Shown: positions 7,490 through 17,702 of the stretch, one piece after another | How the letters are laid out: every line of letters starts with the position of its first letter | How positions within the stretch are numbered: position 1 is the first letter of the stretch | From: Porphyrobacter sp. TH134 | Lineage (GTDB): Bacteria > Pseudomonadota > Alphaproteobacteria > Sphingomonadales > Sphingomonadaceae | Direction of reading: 5' to 3' | DNA length: 64,000 bases | Assembly (NCBI RefSeq): GCF_002855495.1 | Contig: NZ_PKRO01000005.1 | Location: 62,001-126,000, forward strand | Translations under genes and position numbers: made by a program | The notes under the pieces: model-generated | The model's database searches: none | Told to the model about the DNA's origin: nothing | What the model saw: only the letters and a program-made list of their open reading frames with translations

Positions 7490-9796
7490 TCAGCCTACCA
7501 CGGTCACAAAGCTGTCCAGCACGCGCTTTTCGCCCGCGTCTTCGAACATGATGGTCAGCTTGTTGCCTTCCTGATCGATCACGCAGCCCGTGCCGAACTT
7601 GGCGTGCGTGACCATTGCGCCAATCGCCACGTCGCTGCGCGCAGGGGCGGCGAAACTGGCAGGTGAGCGCGTGGCTTCGCGCAGCCGCGCCGGCTTGGTG
7701 TCATAGCCCGATGTGAGCGCGCGCTGCCAACCCGGGCCGCGCTGCTGCGCCTTGTCCGGATAATCACGTGCAACATGGGCAAAGGGGTCTTCCTGCTCGC
7801 TCCAATTGGCGCGCCACAGCGACGCGCCCCCGGTCAGCGTTGTCTCTTGCTCGATATGCTCTTCGGGCAGGTCTTCGATGAAGCGGCTTGGGATCGAACT
7901 GACCCATTGACCATAGATGCGCCGGTTGGCGGCGTGCAGGATGGTGCAATGCCGCCGCGCACGGGTGATCGCGACATAGGCAAGGCGGCGTTCTTCTTCC
8001 AGCGATGCCAGACCGCCCTCGTCGATGGCGCGTTGCGATGGAAAGACGCCTTCTTCCCAGCCGACGCAGAACACATTGTCGAATTCCAGCCCCTTGGCAG
8101 CGTGGATTGTCATGATCGTGACGGTTTCCTCACTGTCCGAACGGTCATTGTCCATGACGAGGCTGACATGTTCCAGAAAATCGCCGAGCGTTTCGTATTC
8201 CTCCATCGCGCGGGCGAGTTCCGACAGGTTTTCGGCCCGGCCTGCGCTTTCAGGGGTGCGATCGGCGGCAAGCATGGCGTTGTAGCCCGATTCCTCCAGC
8301 ACCAACCGAAGAAGGTCGGACGGCGTCACCGTTTCTGCCGTCTGGCGCCAGTGCAGGAACTGCCGCATCAACCCGCCGATGGTGGTCGCAGCGCGCTTGG
8401 GCAATTCGTCGCTGTCGGCCAATTGCAGCGCGGCGGCGGCCAATGGCAGCCCGGTGCGGCGCGCATGGCTGTGCATCTGTTCTAGCGCCTTGGCACCAAG
8501 CCCGCGTTTGGGCTGGTTATGAATGCGCTCAAACGCCAGATCGTCCTGCGGCTGCGCGATCAGGCGCAAATAGGCGAGCGCATCGCGGATTTCGGCACGC
8601 TCGTAGAACCGGAAACCGCCGATGATGCGATAATTGATCCCGATCTGGATGAAGCGGTCTTCAAATTCGCGGGTCTGATACTGGGCGCGCACCAGAATGG
8701 CGACCTGATTGAGCGCCGCGCCCTCCCGCTCTAGCCGCTCGATCGCTTCGCCCACCCGGCGCGCTTCTTCGGGCGCGTCCCACACACCGATGACCTTGAC
8801 CTTGTCGCCGCCGTTCACCTCGGTCCACAAGGTCTTGTCGTGGCGCTGGCTGTTCGCGCGGATCAGCCCCGATGCGGCGCCAAGAATATGCGGTGTGGAG
8901 CGGTAGTTCTGTTCCAGCCGGATCACTTCAGCGCCCGGGAAATCCTTTTCAAACCGCAGGATATTGGCGACTTCTGCGCCGCGCCATGAATAGATCGACT
9001 GATCATCATCGCCCACCACGCAGATGTTCTTGTGCCCCTGCGCCAGCAGTCGCAGCCACAGGTATTGGACCGCGTTGGTGTCCTGATATTCGTCCACCAT
9101 GATGTAGCGGAACCGCCGCTGATAATCGGCCAGGATATCGTGATGCTGCTTGAGGATATTCAGCATGTGCAGCATCAGATCGCCGAAATCGCAGGCATTC
9201 AATGCGCGCAAACGTTCCTGATAGCGGGTGTAAAGCGCTGTGCCTTTGCCATTGGCGTAAGCCTCGTTTTCGGCGGCATCGAGATCGGCAGGGCCAAGCC
9301 CGCGGTTCTTCCAGCGGTCGATCAGTCCGGCCAATTGGCGCGCGGGCCAGCGCTTTTCATCGAGGTCGGCCTCGGCAATCAGCGCCTTCAGCAAGCGCAA
9401 CTGATCGTCGGTGTCGATGATGGTGTAGTTCGATTGCAAGCCGACCAGTTCCGCGTGGCGACGCAGCATCTTGGCGCAGATCGAGTGAAACGTGCCAAGC
9501 CACGGGATGCCTTCGGCCCCCTGGCCCAAATGATGCGCGACGCGTTCGCGCATTTCGCGCGCGGCCTTGTTGGTGAAGGTGACACACAGGATTTGCGAGG
9601 GATAGGCGCGCCGGGTCGCCACCAGATGCGCCAGCCGGGCGGTCAGAGCAGCCGTCTTCCCCGTGCCGGCGCCTGCCAGCATCAGCACCGGCCCTTCGGT
9701 CGCAAGCACGGCGGCGCGCTGCGGCGGGTTGAGCCGTGCGGCATAGGCAGGGACCGAATCATGGTGTGCAGCGGAAGAAGGCAGGGTGTTGCTCAT
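7490..9796 (-). CDS. uvrD: ATP-dependent DNA helicase UvrD/PcrA
   Basis: 768-residue superfamily 1A 3'-5' DNA helicase for nucleotide excision and mismatch repair and for removal of protein from DNA. Walker A (AGAGTGKT) lies at 41-48, motif Ia near 71-79 (CVTFTNKAA), and Walker B DEYQDT at 235-240. Motif III QSIYSWRGAE and motif VI VAITRARR are present. The C-terminal about 50 residues (GAMVTHAKFGTGCVI) form the Tudor-like domain that contacts RNA polymerase in PcrA/UvrD. Length fits the family. The divergent neighbour is a small secreted protein gene, with about 270 nt between them in which I see no other gene. Confidence 0.93.
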   Translation of the reverse strand: MSNTLPSSAAHHDSVPAYAARLNPPQRAAVLATEGPVLMLAGAGTGKTAALTARLAHLVATRRAYPSQILCVTFTNKAAREMRERVAHHLGQGAEGIPWLGTFHSICAKMLRRHAELVGLQSNYTIIDTDDQLRLLKALIAEADLDEKRWPARQLAGLIDRWKNRGLGPADLDAAENEAYANGKGTALYTRYQERLRALNACDFGDLMLHMLNILKQHHDILADYQRRFRYIMVDEYQDTNAVQYLWLRLLAQGHKNICVVGDDDQSIYSWRGAEVANILRFEKDFPGAEVIRLEQNYRSTPHILGAASGLIRANSQRHDKTLWTEVNGGDKVKVIGVWDAPEEARRVGEAIERLEREGAALNQVAILVRAQYQTREFEDRFIQIGINYRIIGGFRFYERAEIRDALAYLRLIAQPQDDLAFERIHNQPKRGLGAKALEQMHSHARRTGLPLAAAALQLADSDELPKRAATTIGGLMRQFLHWRQTAETVTPSDLLRLVLEESGYNAMLAADRTPESAGRAENLSELARAMEEYETLGDFLEHVSLVMDNDRSDSEETVTIMTIHAAKGLEFDNVFCVGWEEGVFPSQRAIDEGGLASLEEERRLAYVAITRARRHCTILHAANRRIYGQWVSSIPSRFIEDLPEEHIEQETTLTGGASLWRANWSEQEDPFAHVARDYPDKAQQRGPGWQRALTSGYDTKPARLREATRSPASFAAPARSDVAIGAMVTHAKFGTGCVIDQEGNKLTIMFEDAGEKRVLDSFVTVVG

Positions 9797-10065
9797 GGTT
9801 GCCGCGAACAGGTAGGGAACAATTCATCGAGGAGCAAGCTGGCAGGCCGCGCGATCACTGCTCGCCGGATCACCATATCTTCGGCTTGCCGCTTTTCAGC
9901 CACATTTACCGATGGAATGAGGCCATGGCGGGATATCCGGCCTGCCGTGTTGTTGCCCTTTTTGGCGTGAGAACCATTATCACGTGTGTCCGGCCAACAG
10001 GGACTGAGCCGCTGGACGAGAATTAGTGTTCGTCGTGTTTGGGACAATCATAGATGGAGTTACCC

Positions 10066-10428
10066 ATGCACAAGTATCTGAATAAGTTCGCTCTTGCTGG
10101 TGCCGCCATGACTGTGGCCCTGACCCCTGCGATGGCTGCGGCACAGGATCAGGCCATGCCCGAAGCCACCACCGAAGCGGCGGCCCCCGCTGCTGAAGCC
10201 ACTGCTGAAGACCCGCGGCTCGCAAGCCTTCCGGCCGACAAGCAGGATGCCTTCAAGGCATGGCCGGCCGAAACTCAGGCCTATTACTGGTCGCTGACTG
10301 AAGAGCGCCAGCAGATGTTCTGGTCGCTGTCGGACAGCGACAAGGTGACCCTGAGCCAGATGCCCGAAGAGCAGCGCGAATCGACCTGGGCGCAGATCGA
10401 ATCGTCTGCTGCGCCCTCGCAGGGCTAA
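10066..10428 (+). CDS. Small predicted periplasmic protein of unknown function
   Basis: 120 residues from an ATG at 10066 with GGAG six to ten bases upstream. An in-frame ATG at 10054 overlaps that ribosome binding site and is less likely. A signal peptide covers about residues 1-27 and ends near MAAAQ. An Ala/Glu-rich linker follows, then a compact domain rich in Trp, Gln and Glu (KAWPAETQAYYWSL, EERQQMFWSLSD) with a repeated short pattern of aromatic plus SL. No family was recognised. Its stop overlaps the end of convergent rsmD by 4 nt. Confidence 0.75.
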   Translation: MHKYLNKFALAGAAMTVALTPAMAAAQDQAMPEATTEAAAPAAEATAEDPRLASLPADKQDAFKAWPAETQAYYWSLTEERQQMFWSLSDSDKVTLSQMPEEQRESTWAQIESSAAPSQG

Positions 10429-11006
10429 GCGATCCCTTCGGGGGGAGCCGGGTCGGCATCATCGGCAGCCAGCCGCAACAAGCTGAGCTTGCCTTTGCCG
10501 ACCCGGCGTTCCGCTTCGCGTTCAAGGCCTTTGATAGCCACGTCTTCCTTGAAGCTGGTCTCGACCGCAATCCACGTCTCCGGGCCGATCCACCCCAACC
10601 GCAACAAGCGGTCCAATGCGACCTCGCCAGCGCCTGACAGATAGGGCGGATCGGCGAGGATCAGATCGAGCGGGCGCGGTGCCGCCCGCAGTTGCATGAC
10701 CGAACCGACCTCGACCCGCGAGCGGGCCTGTGCGCCAAGTGTTGCGACATTGGCGCGGATCACATCCACCGCCGCCCGGTCCTGCTCGACAAACAGGCAG
10801 TGCGCCGCGCCGCGCGACAGGGCTTCGAGCCCGAGCGCGCCTGATCCGGCGAACAGATCAGCGACCTGCAAACCTTCAAAATCACCGAGCCGGCTGGTGA
10901 GCATGGCAAACAGCGTCTCGCGGGCACGGTCCGCGGTGGGCCGCGTGCCTTCGCCCTTGGGCGCGGCAAGCCTGCGGCCGCGCCATTCGCCTGCGATGAT
11001 CCTCAT
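10425..11006 (-). CDS. rsmD: 16S rRNA (guanine-966-N2)-methyltransferase RsmD
   Basis: 193 residues, the usual RsmD length. It opens with MRIIAGEWRGRRL, which is characteristic. The SAM-binding motif DLFAGSGALG is at 50-59 and the catalytic DPPY at 119-122. It methylates G966 in the small-subunit rRNA during 30S assembly. The start codon overlaps the stop of the upstream pseudouridine synthase by 4 nt, so the two are probably translationally coupled and form an rRNA modification operon. The 3' end overlaps the convergent small secreted protein gene by 4 nt. Confidence 0.93.
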   Translation of the reverse strand: MRIIAGEWRGRRLAAPKGEGTRPTADRARETLFAMLTSRLGDFEGLQVADLFAGSGALGLEALSRGAAHCLFVEQDRAAVDVIRANVATLGAQARSRVEVGSVMQLRAAPRPLDLILADPPYLSGAGEVALDRLLRLGWIGPETWIAVETSFKEDVAIKGLEREAERRVGKGKLSLLRLAADDADPAPPEGIA

Positions 11007-12127
11007 TTGCGGGGGCCTCGCGATGGGTTGTTGCGGGTCGGGGCGGGGCGCTTGCGCGTGCCTGCACCGGACCGCGGCGGGCGGGGACCGTCATGCCCCT
11101 TGCGCGGGGCGTTGGTCAGGGTTTCGGCGCCTTTGCGCGGGGCAGGCCCAAGCGCAGGCCCAGCGGCCGGGCTGCGGCGCTGACCGCTTTTTGCAGGGTC
11201 CGCATTCTTGCGCGGGAAGGTTTCGGCATTGGCGTCCTTGCGCGGAGCAGGCCGCGAGGACGGGCCTTTACGGGCCGGAGGACGCGGCGGGCGCGGTGCC
11301 TTAGCAGGGGCTTCGATCACCACCTTGTCTGCCTTTTTCACGCCGCCGCGCGGGATCGGGGTGCCGGTCATTTCCGACAGGAAATGCGCCACCGGCTTGC
11401 CGGTCAGCTCGACCGCCTGGCCCCGCGGGAGATCGCCAAGGTTGAACGGCCCATAACCGGTGCGGATCAGGCGGTTGACCTGAAGACCCAGATATTCGAG
11501 CACATTGCGCACTTCGCGGTTCTTGCCTTCGGTGATCGTCATTTCGATCCACAGGTTGCGCCCGGCAGAGCGTTCGAGATTGGCGTCGATCGATCCATAC
11601 CGCACGCCTTCGATCTCGACCCCGTCCATCAGATCTTCCAGCTGGCCTTGCGTCACCGCGCCAAAGGCCCGGGCGCGGTAAGTGCGCGGTATCTTGGTCG
11701 CGGGCAGTTCGAGCGTGCGCTTCAACCCGCCGTCATTGGTAAGCAGCAGAAGGCCTTCGGTGTTCAAATCCAGCCGCCCGACCGGCATCAGCCGCGGCGT
11801 ATCCTTGGGCAGGGCATTGCGCAGCGCGGTGTAGATCGTCGGGCGGCCCGCCGGGTCGCGTTCAGCGGTGATCAGCCCCGTGGGCTTGTGAAAGGCGAAC
11901 AACCGGGTGGCCTCGGCAGCGGCGACGGGGTTGCCGTCCACCGTCACGCCCTTGAGGCTGGAGAGGATGGTCGCCGGTGTATCGAGCACCGTGCCATCCA
12001 ACGCCACACGCCTTTCGGCAATCATCCGCTCGATCTCGCGGCGGCTGGCAACGCCCGCGCGGGCGAGCAGTTTGGCGATACGGTCGCCCTCGGGGCGGGT
12101 TTCGGAGCGGGGGGGCAGGGTCGGCAT
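11003..12127 (-). CDS. RsuA/RluB-family rRNA pseudouridine synthase with long basic tail
   Basis: 374 residues. Residues about 16-60 form an S4 RNA-binding domain (AKLLARAGVASRREIERMI), and 74-240 the catalytic domain with MPVGRLDLNTEGLLLLTNDG, in which D120 is the catalytic aspartate. It should isomerise a uridine in 23S (RluB type) or 16S (RsuA type) rRNA, and RluB is more likely in this lineage. The last hundred or so residues are a low-complexity Pro/Arg/Lys/Ala tail with repeated APRK-like units, probably disordered and RNA-binding. It overlaps rsmD by 4 nt. Confidence 0.88.
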   Translation of the reverse strand: MPTLPPRSETRPEGDRIAKLLARAGVASRREIERMIAERRVALDGTVLDTPATILSSLKGVTVDGNPVAAAEATRLFAFHKPTGLITAERDPAGRPTIYTALRNALPKDTPRLMPVGRLDLNTEGLLLLTNDGGLKRTLELPATKIPRTYRARAFGAVTQGQLEDLMDGVEIEGVRYGSIDANLERSAGRNLWIEMTITEGKNREVRNVLEYLGLQVNRLIRTGYGPFNLGDLPRGQAVELTGKPVAHFLSEMTGTPIPRGGVKKADKVVIEAPAKAPRPPRPPARKGPSSRPAPRKDANAETFPRKNADPAKSGQRRSPAAGPALGPAPRKGAETLTNAPRKGHDGPRPPRSGAGTRKRPAPTRNNPSRGPRK

Positions 12128-12180
12128 GGGCGCTGCGCCTAGAGCATTTCTTCAGCAAATGCGACCGGCGATAATGCGCC

Positions 12181-13341
12181 TCACACAGCTGCCTGCAAGG
12201 CCTCCGCCACGATCTGGTCGAACCGCGCGATTCCGCCTTCCAGTGTCCCGAGCGTGATGTGGCTAACCGCTCCGGAGGAAAGCCCCTGCTGGCCCAACTC
12301 CGCGGCGCGGAAATCCTCGCCAGCAAAGACCCCGCCATCCAGCAGGTTCCAGCTCTTTTCCCAATGCGCGAGCGCTTTGTCGGTCGCGGGCGCCTCGGGG
12401 ATCAGCATGAAGTCTTCTACCAGCGTGCAGTCAGCGGCTTGCGGCATGAGCACCATCACGTTCACGTAATCGGGGCTGGGGACGATGATCGTCGCCGGGA
12501 GCAGCTGATAGGCAAAGGTCACCACCCGTCGCAGCTGCGCCATGTCGGTGAGGTCGATGGTTTCCATCTCTTCCAGCCGCCCCACGGCTGATCGCTGGTG
12601 CGGCCCGATCTGGTCGCCGGCCGTGATCCCGTCCTTGAAGAATGGCCCGATGGTGGCAGCATGCAGGCGGGTGACATGATAGCTTTCAAGGAAAGCATCC
12701 ATAATCAGCTTCCAGTTGCCCGCTACCCGGTGCGTCCTGCGCCGGAACAGGTGCGAGCCTGCCAGACCGAAGGCGTCGAGATCGTCGCCCAAGACCCGCG
12801 CATCGCTGAAATCGGCACCGTCAATCGGCGCAAACCAGATGAGCCCGCCCGCTTCAATGCTGGGCAATTCCACCAGGCCGTAATCCGCCTTGTCGAGGCC
12901 GGGGAAGGTTTCGGGCCGGGGCAGGGCGAGCAACCCGCCATCCAGCCGGTAGGTCCAGGCATGATAGGGGCACACCAGCCGCTTGGCGCAGACCGCCTCG
13001 CCGCCTTCGACCAGCCGCGTGCCCCGGTGCCGGCAGACGTTGAGGAACACGTGCACCGCGCCGTCGTTGTCGCGGGTGATCAGCAAGGGGCGACCCGTGA
13101 CGTCATGAGGCACCGCCATGCCGGGCTCCGGCAACAGCGCGGAAGGCGCGATCACCTGCGGCAAGCGGTCAAACAGCGCCGCTTTTTCCGCCGCGAAGTG
13201 ATCGGCACAGGTGTAATTGCTCGCGGGCACAGTCTGGATCCCGCCCGCCACCTTGCCAACCCCGCTGCGGATCGCTTCGGCCAGCGCCAATTGGCCCGCC
13301 GTTGGGCGCAAAGTGCGCATATCTGTTGTTGCGGCGTTCAT
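12181..13341 (-). CDS. Rieske-type ring-hydroxylating oxygenase, alpha subunit
   Basis: 386 residues from the ATG at 13341. The frame extends to 13461, but the purine-rich GAGAAAAGAG precedes 13341. The Rieske 2Fe-2S ligands are C103, H105, C124 and H127 (VCRHRGTRL and CPYHAW). The mononuclear iron site includes H222 and H227 in ESYHVTRLH. It would use electrons from a separate reductase to oxygenate an aromatic or quaternary-amine substrate. No reductase, ferredoxin or beta subunit lies nearby, so the substrate cannot be assigned. It is divergent from an AmpG-like transporter across about 70 nt. Confidence 0.88.
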   Translation of the reverse strand: MNAATTDMRTLRPTAGQLALAEAIRSGVGKVAGGIQTVPASNYTCADHFAAEKAALFDRLPQVIAPSALLPEPGMAVPHDVTGRPLLITRDNDGAVHVFLNVCRHRGTRLVEGGEAVCAKRLVCPYHAWTYRLDGGLLALPRPETFPGLDKADYGLVELPSIEAGGLIWFAPIDGADFSDARVLGDDLDAFGLAGSHLFRRRTHRVAGNWKLIMDAFLESYHVTRLHAATIGPFFKDGITAGDQIGPHQRSAVGRLEEMETIDLTDMAQLRRVVTFAYQLLPATIIVPSPDYVNVMVLMPQAADCTLVEDFMLIPEAPATDKALAHWEKSWNLLDGGVFAGEDFRAAELGQQGLSSGAVSHITLGTLEGGIARFDQIVAEALQAAV

Positions 13342-13411
13342 CGCTCTTTTCTCATCCTCTCGTCCGTGCTGAGTGTGCCAGACATTGGGATTGAGCAAAA
13401 GGACTGCTTGC

Positions 13412-14740
13412 ATGAACGAGATCGGGGCCACCACGAAGCGCGATTGGGCGGGCGCGCTCAAGCCCTATCTTGAAAAGGAATCGCTGGCGGCCTTCTTCCT
13501 CGGCGTTTCCTCGGGCTTTCCCTATGCGCTGATCGGCGCGACGCTGACCAGCCGATTGGCGCAGGACGGGATCGACAAGAAGACCGTCACCGCCTTCACG
13601 CTGGTGTTTCTCGCCTATAACCTCAAGTTCCTGTGGGCCTGGATGATCGACGGCGTGCGCCTGCCGGTGATCGGGCGGCTGGGGCAGCGCGTTTCCTGGA
13701 TGCTGTTCGTTGGCGTGCTGGTGATTGCTGCCGTGGTCAATCTGGCCGCTGTCGATCCGGCGGCGAATATCGGCTGGGTGGCGACTTCGGCAATCCTTGT
13801 CGGCATTGCGGGCGCGACCTTCGACATTGTGATCGACGCCTACCGGATCGAGACGCTCAAGCCTGAACAGCTGGGCGTCGGATCGGGGATGACCCAATAT
13901 GGCTGGCGGATTGGATCGGCCGCGGCGGGCGCGTTGGCGCTGGTGCTGGCAGCGCGGGTTGGCTGGGAGCTGGCCTACATCGCCTGCGCCAGCTTCGCGC
14001 TTCCCGCGATGCTGACGGCGCTGGTATTGGGAGAGCCTGCGCGGCGCCGCATCCCGGAACGCGCCAAAGGCATCGGTGAGGCATTGCGCGCGGTCTACGG
14101 TCCTTTCACCGAGTTCTTTATGCGCAAGGGCGCGCTGCTGGTGCTGCTGTTCATTCTGCTGCACAAGATTGGCGACACGCTGGCGAACCTCACTGTCCGC
14201 CTCTTGCTCGACGACAAGGGTTACACCAATGACGAGATCGCGCTTTACGATGTCGGCGTTGGCTTCTGGGCTTTCCTGATCGGGATCTTTGTTGGCGGGG
14301 TGCTGTATTCGCGGCTGGGCATGAAACGGTCGGTGCTGCTGAGCCTGGTGCTGATGGGCGTGTCGAACTTCAGCTTTGCGCTGCTGGCAGCGGTGGACAA
14401 GACCAACGCTGGCCTCGCCGCTACCTTCCTGTTCGAGAACATCGCCAGCGGCATTGGCGGCGTGACGGTGGTGGCATACTTCGCCGCGCTCACGGACCTA
14501 CGCTTCACCGCCTCGCAATATGCGCTGATCTCGGCGGCGGCGAGCATTGTCGGACGGGTGCTGACGGGGACGACCGCGGGCGCGCTGGTCGAGAGCTTCG
14601 GCTATGTGAACTTCTATCTGTTCACCACCGCCGCCGCGCTGCCAGGGATCGTGCTGTTCTGGCTGATGATGCGCGCGGGGCTGATCGATGCGTCGATCGG
14701 GACAGCGGGGACGGCGCGGGGTGAGGGTGAGGGCGGTTAG
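13412..14740 (+). CDS. AmpG-like MFS transporter
   Basis: 442 residues with about 12 hydrophobic segments, beginning with [23 protein letters not shown], which resembles AmpG muropeptide permeases (FLGFSSGLPL in the classic enzyme). Other family features are the [14 protein letters not shown] segment at the centre of the N-terminal half and the TQYGWRIG segment after it. AmpG imports anhydromuropeptides for cell-wall recycling, and no other recycling gene is adjacent. The start at 13412 has AAAAGGA about 8-9 nt upstream. The 3' end overlaps the convergent folC by 4 nt. Confidence 0.82.
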   Translation: MNEIGATTKRDWAGALKPYLEKESLAAFFLGVSSGFPYALIGATLTSRLAQDGIDKKTVTAFTLVFLAYNLKFLWAWMIDGVRLPVIGRLGQRVSWMLFVGVLVIAAVVNLAAVDPAANIGWVATSAILVGIAGATFDIVIDAYRIETLKPEQLGVGSGMTQYGWRIGSAAAGALALVLAARVGWELAYIACASFALPAMLTALVLGEPARRRIPERAKGIGEALRAVYGPFTEFFMRKGALLVLLFILLHKIGDTLANLTVRLLLDDKGYTNDEIALYDVGVGFWAFLIGIFVGGVLYSRLGMKRSVLLSLVLMGVSNFSFALLAAVDKTNAGLAATFLFENIASGIGGVTVVAYFAALTDLRFTASQYALISAAASIVGRVLTGTTAGALVESFGYVNFYLFTTAAALPGIVLFWLMMRAGLIDASIGTAGTARGEGEGG

Positions 14741-16029
14741 TCCGGCAGCTCGCCGTTCAACCGCAAGACCTCGCCTGCGAGGTAGAGCGAGCCTGCGATC
14801 AGGATGGGTAAGCCATCGTCAGGGATCATCGCCATCGCTGCGGTCACATCGGGAGCGGGGCGGGCGTTCGGGCCGAAGGCTTCTGCGGGATACCAGTCAT
14901 GCCCCGGCACCGGCACGGCGGTGATGCTGGCGAGCATCGGGGCGAGCGGATTGGTCAGCGAGGCTGGATCTTTGCCCTCGATCATCCCGATGACCAGATG
15001 CAGGCGCTGGCCCGCGAAATGCGCCCCGAGCATGCCCCCCGCCTGAGGGTTGTGCCCGCCATCGAGCCACACTGTGCGTGTCCCCGTCAGCGGGCCCGGT
15101 GACAGTTGCTGCATTCGCGCTGGCCACCGCGCATCCATCAACCCTTGCGCCATCGCTTCAGGACTGACTTCAATCTGCGTCTGATGCCGCAGCATAGCCA
15201 GCGCGAGCCCGGCGTTGTCGGCTTGATGTGCCCCGGCCAGCGCCGGGGGCGGGAGCGAAAAAGTGCCCGCGGCGTCACGATAGGTCAGCATCGGCCCCGG
15301 GCGACAATCCCACACATCACCCCGCATGATCAGGGTCGCGCCTGCGCGGGTCGCCGCGGCGATCACTTCGCGGTTAGATTCGGGGCGATAGGTCAACGTC
15401 ACCAGCGGCACGCCGCCTTTGGCGATCCCCGCCTTCTCGAACGCGATGCGCGCCATCGGCTCTTGCGGCACGCCGTCCTCTGGTGCGAGCAGAAACCGTT
15501 CGTGATCGAGGCCCAGCGCCGCAATTCCGCACGCCGCTAGCGCCTCGGGCTCCAGCACATTGGTCGCATCGAAGCGCCCGCCCATGCCGACTTCCACCAC
15601 GCAGGCATCGGCTGGCGTGCGCGCGAAGGCGAGGAACGCGGCGGCGATGGTGACTTCGAAGAAGCTGGGGCCGAGGTCTTCGCCTGCATCCAGCACTTCG
15701 GCCAGCACCTCGGCAAGCGCCGTGTCGGAAATCAACTCACCCGCCAGCCGGATGCGCTCGTTATAGCGCACCAGATGCGGACTGGTGGTGACGTGAACCT
15801 TGTAGCCCTCTGCCTCCAGCATGGCGCGCAGGAAGGCGCAGGTCGATCCCTTGCCGTTGGTCCCTGCGACATGAAAGACGGGCGGCAGCTTGCGATGCGG
15901 ATTGCCCAGCCGCTCCATCAGTGCGCTGATCGTCTCCAGCCCCAGCCGCCCCTGCGGCAGGCTCAGCGCGGCGAGGCGATCAAGCTGGGCCTGAACGCGC
16001 GGGTCGTCGGACCGACCGAAGTCGCGCAT
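14737..16029 (-). CDS. folC: Bifunctional folylpolyglutamate / dihydrofolate synthase FolC
   Basis: 430 residues of the Mur-ligase-like FolC family. The ATP-binding GTNGKGST is at 56-63, followed by VHVTTSPHLVRYNERI, EVGMGGRFDATN and the C-terminal LDGGHNPQA, all typical. It adds glutamate to dihydropteroate and folates. It is the last gene of the trpFBA-accD-folC run and follows accD after only a few bases, so it is probably co-transcribed. The 3' end meets the convergent AmpG-like gene. Confidence 0.94.
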   Translation of the reverse strand: MRDFGRSDDPRVQAQLDRLAALSLPQGRLGLETISALMERLGNPHRKLPPVFHVAGTNGKGSTCAFLRAMLEAEGYKVHVTTSPHLVRYNERIRLAGELISDTALAEVLAEVLDAGEDLGPSFFEVTIAAAFLAFARTPADACVVEVGMGGRFDATNVLEPEALAACGIAALGLDHERFLLAPEDGVPQEPMARIAFEKAGIAKGGVPLVTLTYRPESNREVIAAATRAGATLIMRGDVWDCRPGPMLTYRDAAGTFSLPPPALAGAHQADNAGLALAMLRHQTQIEVSPEAMAQGLMDARWPARMQQLSPGPLTGTRTVWLDGGHNPQAGGMLGAHFAGQRLHLVIGMIEGKDPASLTNPLAPMLASITAVPVPGHDWYPAEAFGPNARPAPDVTAAMAMIPDDGLPILIAGSLYLAGEVLRLNGELPD

Positions 16030-16035
16030 GAGGCG

Positions 16036-16890
16036 TTACGCCGCCTTCACCGGAGTGAGATAATCCAGCACCTGACCCAGCGTCGCCTTGAGATCGCGGC
16101 GGGGCACGACCATGTCGACCATGCCGTGCTTGTGGAGGTATTCGGCGCGCTGGAAGCCTTCGGGCAGCTGTTCGCGGATCGTGTCCTGAATAACGCGCTG
16201 GCCCGCAAAGCCGATCAGCGCGCCGGGTTCGGCAATGTGGATATCGCCGAGCATTGCGTAACTCGCGGTCACGCCGCCCGTGGTAGGATCGGACAGCACC
16301 ACGATATAGGGCAGTCCGGCCTGCTTCAGCCGCCGGGTCATCACCGTCGCACGCGGCATCTGCATCAGGGACAAGATCCCCTCCTGCATCCGTGCGCCGC
16401 CCGCTGCCGTGACGACGACATAGGCGCAGCCGCGATCCAGCGCCTTCTGCGCACCTTCGCAAAAGGCCTGCCCCACGGCCATGCCCATCGAGCCGCCCAT
16501 GAAGCTGAAATCCTGCACGCCGACCACAGCGGGGCGCGTTTCGATAAAGCCGGAGCCGACCACGAAAGCATCCTCATGCGGATTGGCAGCGCGCGCGGCC
16601 TTCAGCCGGTCGGTGTATTTCTTGGTGTCCTTGAAGCTCAGCGGGTCTTCGGTCACGCGTGGCAACGGCAGCACGTCAAAGCCCGGATCGAGCAGCAGGG
16701 CGAGGCGCGCATCGGCGCCAATCCGGCCATGGTGTTCGCATTTCGGGCAGACGCTGAGGTTGGCCTCATACTCCTGCACGAACAGCATTTCCTGGCACGA
16801 AGGGCACTTGATCCACAGGTCCTTTTCGGTTGTGGTCTTCTGCGCTGACGAGAAACCCAGCGAATTGCGGACGCGGTTGAACCAGTTCAT
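16036..16890 (-). CDS. accD: Acetyl-CoA carboxylase carboxyltransferase subunit beta
   Basis: 284 residues, the standard AccD length. The N-terminal zinc ribbon uses C29, C32, C48 and C51. The crotonase-fold carboxyltransferase domain contains SGARMQEG-like [15 protein letters not shown] and the [16 protein letters not shown] segment that binds acetyl-CoA. With AccA it transfers carboxyl from biotin to acetyl-CoA in fatty acid synthesis. Its start overlaps the trpA stop by 4 nt, the common trpA-accD-folC arrangement. Confidence 0.96.
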   Translation of the reverse strand: MNWFNRVRNSLGFSSAQKTTTEKDLWIKCPSCQEMLFVQEYEANLSVCPKCEHHGRIGADARLALLLDPGFDVLPLPRVTEDPLSFKDTKKYTDRLKAARAANPHEDAFVVGSGFIETRPAVVGVQDFSFMGGSMGMAVGQAFCEGAQKALDRGCAYVVVTAAGGARMQEGILSLMQMPRATVMTRRLKQAGLPYIVVLSDPTTGGVTASYAMLGDIHIAEPGALIGFAGQRVIQDTIREQLPEGFQRAEYLHKHGMVDMVVPRRDLKATLGQVLDYLTPVKAA

Positions 16891-17702
16891 GCAGGCTGCT
16901 CCTGACGGGCGGTGTGGACCGCGTGGGCGAGGGCGGAAGTCAATTCCCTTAGCTTGGTCGGAGCCGCAGCGCCATATTCGCCGCAGATTTCCACCAGCGC
17001 CGAGCCGACGACGACGCCATCTGCGACCTTGGCGATGGCGGCGGCCTGCCCGGGGGTGCGCACGCCAAAGCCGACGGCGATGGGCAGATCGGTCGATTGC
17101 TTGAGCCGGGCCACGGCTTCCTCGATGCTGGCCTGCACGGCCTGCTGCTTGCCGGTGATCCCGGCCACCGAGACGTAGTAGAGGAACCCTTCCGACCCGG
17201 CGAGCACCTGCGGCAGGCGCGCGGCGTCGGTGGTGGGGGTAGCGAGGCGGATCGGGGCGATGCCCTTGGCGCGCAAGGCCGGGCCGAGCGCATCGTCTTC
17301 CTCGGGCGGAATGTCGACGCAGATGACACCGTCAACGCCAGCGGCGGCGGCGGCCTCGGCAAACCACTCGGGACCACGCCGCACCATCGGGTTGGCATAG
17401 CCCATCAGCACCAGCGGCACATTGGGGTGGCGGGCGCGGAAGTCGGTCGCGTAGCGCAGCACGTCCGCCGTAGTCGTGCCAGCGCCCAGCGAGCGCAGAT
17501 TGGCGCTCTGGATCGCGGGGCCATCGGCCATCGGATCGGTGAAGGGCATGCCCAATTCGATCACATCCGCCCCGGCTTCCACCAGCGCATCGAGATTGGC
17601 CGCAGTGTCGCCATCGCCTGCGGTGATGAAGCAGACGAGCGCGGGGCGGGGGGCTGAGAATGTGGCTGAGAGGCGATCAGTCAAAGTTGAATTCCGGCAC
17701 AT
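16887..17702 (-). CDS. trpA: Tryptophan synthase alpha chain
   Basis: 271 residues from ATG 17702. [18 protein letters not shown] carries the catalytic E49 and D60, matching the classical numbering. SVAGITGKQ and the C-terminal VVGSALV phosphate-binding segment are present. It cleaves indole-3-glycerol phosphate and channels indole to TrpB. The start is uncertain. A TTG at 17684 would overlap the stop of the upstream small membrane gene by a few bases and fits coupled translation, while ATG 17702 overlaps that gene by about 26 nt. Unusually, trpB is not the immediate upstream gene. Confidence 0.94.
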   Translation of the reverse strand: MCRNSTLTDRLSATFSAPRPALVCFITAGDGDTAANLDALVEAGADVIELGMPFTDPMADGPAIQSANLRSLGAGTTTADVLRYATDFRARHPNVPLVLMGYANPMVRRGPEWFAEAAAAAGVDGVICVDIPPEEDDALGPALRAKGIAPIRLATPTTDAARLPQVLAGSEGFLYYVSVAGITGKQQAVQASIEEAVARLKQSTDLPIAVGFGVRTPGQAAAIAKVADGVVVGSALVEICGEYGAAAPTKLRELTSALAHAVHTARQEQPA

